Assembly (NCBI RefSeq): GCF_039535785.1
Contig: NZ_BAAAXV010000008.1
Location: forward strand, 248,001 to 312,000
Reading direction: 5' to 3'
Source: Nonomuraea helvata
GTDB taxonomy: Bacteria > Actinomycetota > Actinomycetes > Streptosporangiales > Streptosporangiaceae
Length of the DNA: 64,000 bases
The notes under the pieces: generated by a model
Databases searched by the model: none
The model's input: the letters and a program-made list of their open reading frames with translations, nothing else
What the model was told of the DNA's origin: nothing
Shown: in pieces, positions 59,088 to 64,000 of the stretch
How the letters are laid out: every line of letters starts with the position of its first letter
Position numbering within the stretch: position 1 is the first letter of the stretch
Position numbers and translations under genes: made by a program

Positions 59088-60082
59088 TCAACGATCCCGC
59101 GCGCCGGCGACGGCTCTCCGCCGACCGGCTGATCGGCGGCTACGGACTGCTCGTGCTGGCCGTCGTCCTGTTCGCCGTGTTCACGCTCGCGCTGCCGGAC
59201 ACGTTCCCCACCATGGCCAACCTGACGGCCATCGTCTCCGCCTATTCGATCATCGCGATCCTGGCGCTGGGCGCGATGATCCCCATCGTCACGGGGCACT
59301 TCGACCTGTCCATCGGGTACGGACTGGGGCTGGGGCATGTCATGACGCTGCTCCTCGTCGTGAACGCCGGATGGCCGTGGCCGCAGACCTGCCTGACCGT
59401 GCTCGCCGGCGGAGTCGTGGTCGGCATGGCCAACGGCCTGCTCGTGGAGCTGGTCCGCATCGACTCGTTCGTCGCGACGCTCGGCACCGGCAGCGTCCTG
59501 TACGCGATCACGGGCTGGGTGACCCACGGCGCCCGGATCTTCCCGGGCCCTCGTGGCCTGCCGGAGGGCCTGACCGGCCTGTACGAGTCGAGGCTGCTCA
59601 ACGTGCCCCTGCCCGCCTTCTACGTCCTCGCCCTGGCCGCCGCGCTCTGGCTCATGCTGGAACGGCTCGCCGTGGGCCGCTACCTCTACGTCATCGGCTC
59701 GAACCCGCGAGCGGCGGAACTGGTCGGGATCCCGATCCGCCACTACGTCATCCTCGCCTTCGCGATCTCCGGCCTGGTGACCGGCTTCGCCGGGATCCTG
59801 CTCGCCGCCCAGCAGCAGATCGGCAACCCGAGCGTCGGGCTGGACTACCTGCTGCCGGCGTTCGTGGCCGCCCTGCTCGGCTCCACCACGATCAAGCCCG
59901 GGCGGCCGAACCCGTGGGGCACGGTCGTCGCCGTCGCGGTCCTGGCCATCGGACTGTCCGGCATCAGCCAGCTGGGAGCCGACTTCTGGGTGACCCCCCT
60001 GTTCAACGGCATCACCCTGCTGATCGCGGTCGGGCTGGCCGGCTACTCCGCGCGGCGGCGGGCGCACGCCCGCGACCGGTGA
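59081..60082 (+). CDS. Sugar ABC transporter, permease (RbsC type), second set
   Basis: A 333-residue permease. Its signatures are ALGAMIPIVTGHFDLSIGYG (normally ITGGIDLSVG; here GHFDLS), SFVATLGTGSVLYAITGWVT and AFVAALLGSTTIKPGRPNPW. About ten hydrophobic segments are present. The start is TTG 59081, inside the ATPase gene, with GGGA upstream; no ATG is near. The altered GHFDLS motif resembles permeases for erythritol/ribitol-like or autoinducer-type substrates, but that is weak. Confidence 0.85.
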   Translation: MLINDPARRRRLSADRLIGGYGLLVLAVVLFAVFTLALPDTFPTMANLTAIVSAYSIIAILALGAMIPIVTGHFDLSIGYGLGLGHVMTLLLVVNAGWPWPQTCLTVLAGGVVVGMANGLLVELVRIDSFVATLGTGSVLYAITGWVTHGARIFPGPRGLPEGLTGLYESRLLNVPLPAFYVLALAAALWLMLERLAVGRYLYVIGSNPRAAELVGIPIRHYVILAFAISGLVTGFAGILLAAQQQIGNPSVGLDYLLPAFVAALLGSTTIKPGRPNPWGTVVAVAVLAIGLSGISQLGADFWVTPLFNGITLLIAVGLAGYSARRRAHARDR

Positions 60083-60092
60083 GGAGCCGGAC

Positions 60093-61226
60093 ATGAACCT
60101 CCTCCGGGCCGGAGCGGCGCTGGCGCTGGCCGCCGTGCTCGCGGGCGGCTGCTCGCGCGGCCCGGAGTATCCCGCCCCCGGCCGGACACCCTCAGCGAGC
60201 CCGTGCCCCGGTGTGGTCCGCACCGCGGCGCGGGAGGTCGCGCGGGCCGAAGCGGTGGACGTCCCCTGGACCGGTCCCACGAGCGGGCCGCGGGCCGTTC
60301 CCGGCAAGAGCGTCGTCTTCGTCGCGTCGACCATGACCAACCCCGGAGTGGCCGGCGCCGCCGGCGGGGTACGGGACGCCGCTCGGTCCGTACGGTGGGG
60401 CTTCCGCGTGATCGACGGGCAGGGCACGCCTGCCGGGATACGGGCGGCCCTGGGCCAGGCGATCGCGCTCCGGCCGTCGGGGATCGTCATCGGCGGGTTC
60501 GACCCCGGCTCCGTGGCCCAGCAGGTCAGGCAGGCCGACGCCGCCGGCATCCCGCTCGTGGGCTGGCACGCGACCAGGTCGCCCGGTCCCAGCGCGCGTC
60601 CCAAGCTGTTCACCAACGTCACGAGCAGGGTGGAGGACGTCGCGAGGATCAGCGCGTACTGGATCATCTCCAGGTCGAACGGCGACGCCGGCGTCGTGAT
60701 CTTCACCGACTCCTCGATCCCGTTCGCGGAGAACAAGTCCCGGCTCATCAAGAAGACCCTGCTGAGCTGCTCCGGCGTCAAGCTCCTCTCCTACGAGAAC
60801 ATCCCGCTCCCCGACGCGGGCAGCCGCATGCCGCAGGCGGTCTCGTCCCTGCTGGCACGGTTCGCCGACCGCTGGACGCACTCGGTCGCCATCAACGACC
60901 TCTACCTGGCCGACGCCGCTCCGGCGCTGCGCGACGCCGGCCGGCCAGGCGGCGGGCCTCCCTACTCGATCGGCGCGGGGGACGGCGATCCGTCGGCGTT
61001 CGAGCGCATCCGCGACCGCCAGTTCCAGCAGGCGACCGTGCCCGAGCCGTTGAACGCGCAGGGCAGCCAGATCGTCGACGAGCTGAACCGCGCGTTCGCC
61101 GGTCGCCCGCCGAGCGGCTACGTGTCGCCGGTGCACCTGACCACGACGGCGAACGTGGACGGCGCCACGTCATGGGATCCGCGCGGCTACCGCGAGGCCT
61201 ACCTGCGGATCTGGCGAGGAGGCTAG
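60093..61226 (+). CDS. Substrate-binding lipoprotein of the second sugar ABC set
   Basis: A 377-residue binding protein with a lipoprotein signal (ALALAAVLAGGCSRG, lipobox Cys about residue 20). The body fits Peripla_BP_4: KSVVFVASTMTNPGVAGAAG, ALRPSGIVIGGFDPGSVAQQ, AGIPLVGWHATRSPG, ISRSNGDAGVVIFTDSSIPF. Gene order (ATPase, permease, binding protein) is reversed relative to the set at 28528. It is convergent with the HTH-less STAND gene 8 bp away. Confidence 0.85.
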   Translation: MNLLRAGAALALAAVLAGGCSRGPEYPAPGRTPSASPCPGVVRTAAREVARAEAVDVPWTGPTSGPRAVPGKSVVFVASTMTNPGVAGAAGGVRDAARSVRWGFRVIDGQGTPAGIRAALGQAIALRPSGIVIGGFDPGSVAQQVRQADAAGIPLVGWHATRSPGPSARPKLFTNVTSRVEDVARISAYWIISRSNGDAGVVIFTDSSIPFAENKSRLIKKTLLSCSGVKLLSYENIPLPDAGSRMPQAVSSLLARFADRWTHSVAINDLYLADAAPALRDAGRPGGGPPYSIGAGDGDPSAFERIRDRQFQQATVPEPLNAQGSQIVDELNRAFAGRPPSGYVSPVHLTTTANVDGATSWDPRGYREAYLRIWRGG

Positions 61227-61234
61227 AGCGGGTC

Positions 61235-63358
61235 TCAGGATGCCGGGCGGGCCCGAGCGGGCCGGACCGCGTACATGACGGCGCGGCCGGTGCCGAGCCG
61301 CACCCCTTGGCGGAAGGCGGACGTGAACGCCGCTCTCCCGAGAGCGCGGCGGGCCTGGTCCGCGCACCGTACGTGCGAAGAAGCGTGATAGCACAGCCGC
61401 TCGGGCGAGGCGCCCGCCGCCTGCCACAGCGCGTGCGCCGCCCCCAGCAGCTCGGCGGCCCTCTCATGCTCCTGCCGGACGCCGGCGCACCAGGCCAGCA
61501 CCTCCAGGCACTGGACGAGACACCACCGGTCGTCGCTCGCCCCGGCGAACTCCGTGGCCGCCGTCACCAGGGCCTCGGCGCGCGCGCAGTCGCCCAGGTT
61601 CCACCACGCCATGCCGAGGACCAGCTGGGCGTACGAGCGGGACACCAGGGAGTGATGGGACTCGCACAGCTCGAGGAGCTCCTCGCCGAACTCCACGGCC
61701 TGGCCGGGGTCCTCGCTCGAGCCGTACGCGGCCGCGAAGTAGAGGCTGAACAGGACCCCGTCCATGTCGTCCAGGGCCCGGTGGAGGGCGATGGACTCCC
61801 GCAGCAGCGCGAGACCGCGCCGGCCCTCGCCGCTGGAGAAGGCCGCCACCCCAGCGGTCCGTACGGCGTACGGCAAGATGTCCTCGTTCCCCGGCCGCCG
61901 GGCGATCGTGTGGCACTCCTCCAGCAGCGGCAGTGCCGCCTCGGCGTCGCCCTGGCGCAGGGCGAGCATGCTGTCCACCCACAGCGCCGTCGCCCGGGCC
62001 CGGCCGGCCTCCGGCACCACGTCCAGGCCGCGTTCGAGCCAGTAGCGGCCCTCGGTGAGCGCGCCGGAGAGCAGCCAGTAGCACCACATCGCCGAGGCGG
62101 TCTCCAGCCCGGCGGAGGCCAGCGGCGGCTCGCTCAGGCACGTCTCGAGGGCCCCGCGTACGTTCGGCAGCTCCTGCCGCAGCACCCGGTACCGCTCCAG
62201 CTGGTCGGGGACCAGCTGGTCGATCCGGTGCGCCTCCGCCAGTTCCCGGTAATGGCCGACGAAACGCCCGCGCATCAGCCGCCGCTCGGAGGGCGTCAGC
62301 TGTTCGGAGCCGTACGCGCGCAGGCTCTCCGGCATGCGGAAGCCGCTCTCGTCCCGGGCCAGGACCGACTTGTCCACCAGCCCGGCCAGGAGGTCGAGCA
62401 CCTCGAGCCGCTCGATGCCCGCGCCGGAGCAGACGTCCTCGGCGGTGTCCAGATCGGCCCCGCCGGGGAACATCGACAGCCGCGCCCACAGCCGCTGCTC
62501 CTCGGCCGAGCAGAGCTGGTAGCTCCAGTCCATGGTCGCGCGCAGCGTCTGGTGGCGCGGCAACGCGGTGGGGGCGCCGGTGGCCAGCACGTCGAAGCGC
62601 TTGTCCAGCTCGTCCGCCAGCCGCTCCAGCGACAGGGTACGCAGCCGCGCCGCGGCCAGCTCGATCGCCAGCGGAAGCCCCTCGAGGCGCCGCACCAGCC
62701 GCACCACGCGCTCCACGTTTCCCGCGTCCAGCGCGAAGTCCGGCACGACCTTCGCCGCGCGCTCCAGGAACAGGCGGACCGCGGCGTGCCGGGCGACCTC
62801 CCGGACGGTGCGGCCGGTGCCCGGCGCCTCCAGCCGGTCGTCCGGGGCGCGGCCGGTCTCCGGGGCCATGGGGCCGGGACCGGGGCCGGGAACGGGCAGC
62901 GGCGGGACCTTCAGCACCTGCTCGCCGTACACGCCCAGGCTCTGCCTGCTGGTCACCAGGACCTGCACATGGGGCGCGGTCCGCAGCAGCCGGTCCACGA
63001 AGCGGGCGCAGACCTCGCCCATGTGCTCGCAGCTGTCCAGGACCAGCAGCATGCGCTTGGCCGACAGGAAGTCCACCAGCACGCCCGTGAGGTCGGGGCT
63101 CGCGTCCTGCAGGCCCAGGGCCGCGGCGACCGCGGGCTCCAGCAGGTCGCCGGTCTCCAGGGGGCCGAGCTCGACCACCTCGACGCCGTCCCGGTACTTG
63201 TCCCGCAGGAGCTCGGCCATCCTGAACGCCAGCCGGGTCTTGCCGACCCCGCCCGTGCCGGTCAAGGTGAGCAGCCGCGCCTTCGACAGCGCCTTTCGCG
63301 CCACGGACAGCTCGTGTGTCCGCCCGACAAACGTTGATTTATCCATCAAAAGCGTCAT
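61235..63358 (-). CDS. STAND ATPase related to the LuxR regulator at 55266 but without HTH
   Basis: A 707-residue protein with start DKSTFVGRTHELSVARKALS, Walker A LTGTGGVGKTRLAFRMAELL, Walker B RMLLVLDSCEHMGEVCARF and a helical repeat region ending ELLGAAHALWQAAG and CADQARRALGRAAFTSAFRQ. It matches the protein at 55266 up to the residues just before that protein's LuxR domain, then ends RAVMYAVRPARARPAS. There is no DNA-binding domain at either end. It may act as a decoy, a signalling ATPase, or be a truncated regulator. ATG 63358 has GGGGG upstream. Confidence 0.83.
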   Translation of the reverse strand: MTLLMDKSTFVGRTHELSVARKALSKARLLTLTGTGGVGKTRLAFRMAELLRDKYRDGVEVVELGPLETGDLLEPAVAAALGLQDASPDLTGVLVDFLSAKRMLLVLDSCEHMGEVCARFVDRLLRTAPHVQVLVTSRQSLGVYGEQVLKVPPLPVPGPGPGPMAPETGRAPDDRLEAPGTGRTVREVARHAAVRLFLERAAKVVPDFALDAGNVERVVRLVRRLEGLPLAIELAAARLRTLSLERLADELDKRFDVLATGAPTALPRHQTLRATMDWSYQLCSAEEQRLWARLSMFPGGADLDTAEDVCSGAGIERLEVLDLLAGLVDKSVLARDESGFRMPESLRAYGSEQLTPSERRLMRGRFVGHYRELAEAHRIDQLVPDQLERYRVLRQELPNVRGALETCLSEPPLASAGLETASAMWCYWLLSGALTEGRYWLERGLDVVPEAGRARATALWVDSMLALRQGDAEAALPLLEECHTIARRPGNEDILPYAVRTAGVAAFSSGEGRRGLALLRESIALHRALDDMDGVLFSLYFAAAYGSSEDPGQAVEFGEELLELCESHHSLVSRSYAQLVLGMAWWNLGDCARAEALVTAATEFAGASDDRWCLVQCLEVLAWCAGVRQEHERAAELLGAAHALWQAAGASPERLCYHASSHVRCADQARRALGRAAFTSAFRQGVRLGTGRAVMYAVRPARARPAS

Positions 63359-63600
63359 AAGGAGCCCCCGGAAAGGCGATCCCCCTGGTCGCCGGCCCAG
63401 GCCGCGGGTCGAACCCGAGCGTGCACAGCATTCACCACCCAGGTTATTCCGTGGACCGTGATCCGGCTTGCCGCCGCTGCCCCTCCGGGCGGCGGCCGAG
63501 GACCCGGCCGGCAGCCGAGCGATCGCCGCCTAGAGACCGGTATCTATCAACTGGCCCGAATATCTTGTCGAACCCCTAGAGTGCGGCCTAGTCTCTGGGA

Positions 63601-63612
63601 GACAACGTTTTC
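63601..63612. promoter_or_regulatory. LacI-like operator upstream of the alginate-lyase gene
   Basis: GACAACGTTTTC, centred on AACGTT, differs by one base from the symmetric GAAAACGTTTTC form common for LacI-family repressors. It lies 42 bp before the start. Confidence 0.4.
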
Positions 63613-63653
63613 TATCTCTCCGGCCGAAGGCAACACCTCCCGAGGAGAGGTTC

Positions 63654-64000
63654 ATGTCCCCACGCGATCCCCTCGTCAGCCGCCGTACCGCGCTCAAGAC
63701 CGCGTTCGACACCGTGCTCGCCGCCGGCGCGGGCGCGGCCGTGCTCGCCCGCGCCGAACCCGCCGCCGCTGCCGGCCACCCCGGTCTGCTGCACACCCAG
63801 GCCGACTTCGACCGCATGCGGTCCATGGTCAACGCCGGAGCCCAGCCCTGGAAGGCAGGCTGGGACAGGCTCGTGGCCAACTCCCACTCCCAGAGCACCT
63901 GGACGCCCAACCCGCAGGCGACGATCATCCGCGGCGGCGACGGGCAGAACTACGGCATCCTCTACAACGACATCCACGCCGCCTACCAGAACGCGCTGCG
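63654..64000 (+). CDS. Tat-exported alginate-lyase-family protein (runs off right edge)
   Basis: The visible 115 residues begin with a twin-arginine signal (DPLVSRRTALKTAFDTVLAA), then GLLHTQADFDRMRSMVNAGA, QPWKAGWDRLVANSHSQSTW and NYGILYNDIHAAYQNAL. This is the N-terminus of the alginate_lyase-domain proteins common in actinomycetes, which degrade uronate-containing polysaccharides outside the cell. The ribosome site CGAGGAGAGG is strong. Catalytic residues lie beyond the window. Confidence 0.8.
   Translation, partial: MSPRDPLVSRRTALKTAFDTVLAAGAGAAVLARAEPAAAAGHPGLLHTQADFDRMRSMVNAGAQPWKAGWDRLVANSHSQSTWTPNPQATIIRGGDGQNYGILYNDIHAAYQNAL

Noticed and set aside
1..64000. CRISPR arrays, tRNA or rRNA genes, phage structural genes, known antiphage systems
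   Set aside because: I looked on both strands and saw no regularly spaced repeats, cloverleaf-like genes, capsid or defence proteins. The STAND proteins here are of the SARP/LAL regulator type, not antiphage effectors, as far as their domains show.

Overview
The window is high-GC, densely coded, double-stranded DNA from a chromosome of a filamentous actinomycete. SARP, LAL/LuxR and DosR-type regulators, GTG/TTG starts, ATGA overlaps and ribose-type ABC transporters all fit; a Streptosporangiales-like host (for example Nonomuraea or Streptosporangium) is my inference, not something a single marker proves. I saw no rRNA, tRNA, CRISPR array or replication origin.

Region 1 (1-19 kb) is an accessory, metal-related and decayed stretch. 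It opens with a partial TetR gene and a secreted M28 aminopeptidase. It then carries a CmtR-like cadmium/lead sensor coupled to a cation-diffusion-facilitator (CDF) gene, a His-rich zinc CDF, a second ArsR sensor with a zinc-type alpha-5 site followed by a broken CDF, a copper-chaperone-like HMA protein, two small DUF6153-like membrane proteins and a DUF305 lipoprotein. Between these lie many broken genes: DUF3703, SulP, class V aminotransferase, CDF, membrane protein and SAM-methyltransferase. There are also remnants of IS200/IS605-type elements. At least three of the broken genes keep both ends and have lost the middle.

Region 2 (19-28 kb) has a drug-type MFS exporter, a three-subunit PaoABC-like molybdenum aldehyde oxidoreductase operon, a divergent DUF4396 membrane protein, an alpha/beta hydrolase, a polyphosphate kinase 2 and an XRE/TPR-like regulator. 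A 17-bp ATAC-N9-GTAT box resembling a CsoR-type operator occurs at 13.1, 16.5 and 24.4 kb, with a weaker copy at 20.5 kb.

Region 3 (28-38 kb) is a ribose-type ABC operon (binding protein, double ATPase, permease) facing two tandem SARP-STAND regulators. Region 4 (38-48 kb) looks like a DosR-type dormancy/hypoxia set: DUF305, CBS-BON, DevR-like regulator (D54/T82/K104 conserved), DevS-like GAF kinase, PNPOx-like protein, an overlapping TetR / winged-helix-like / short PPDK operon, a YbdK-like ligase and another CBS protein.

Region 5 (47-64 kb) has an XRE regulator, a class IV aminotransferase coupled to a cytoplasmic PL8-type polysaccharide lyase, a phosphotransferase, an LAL regulator, a GH95 fragment, and a second sugar-type ABC operon bracketed by two related STAND proteins. 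One of these has a LuxR DNA-binding domain and the other ends just before where that domain should start. The window ends inside a Tat-exported alginate-lyase-family gene. In total, five large STAND-ATPase regulators lie within about 31 kb.
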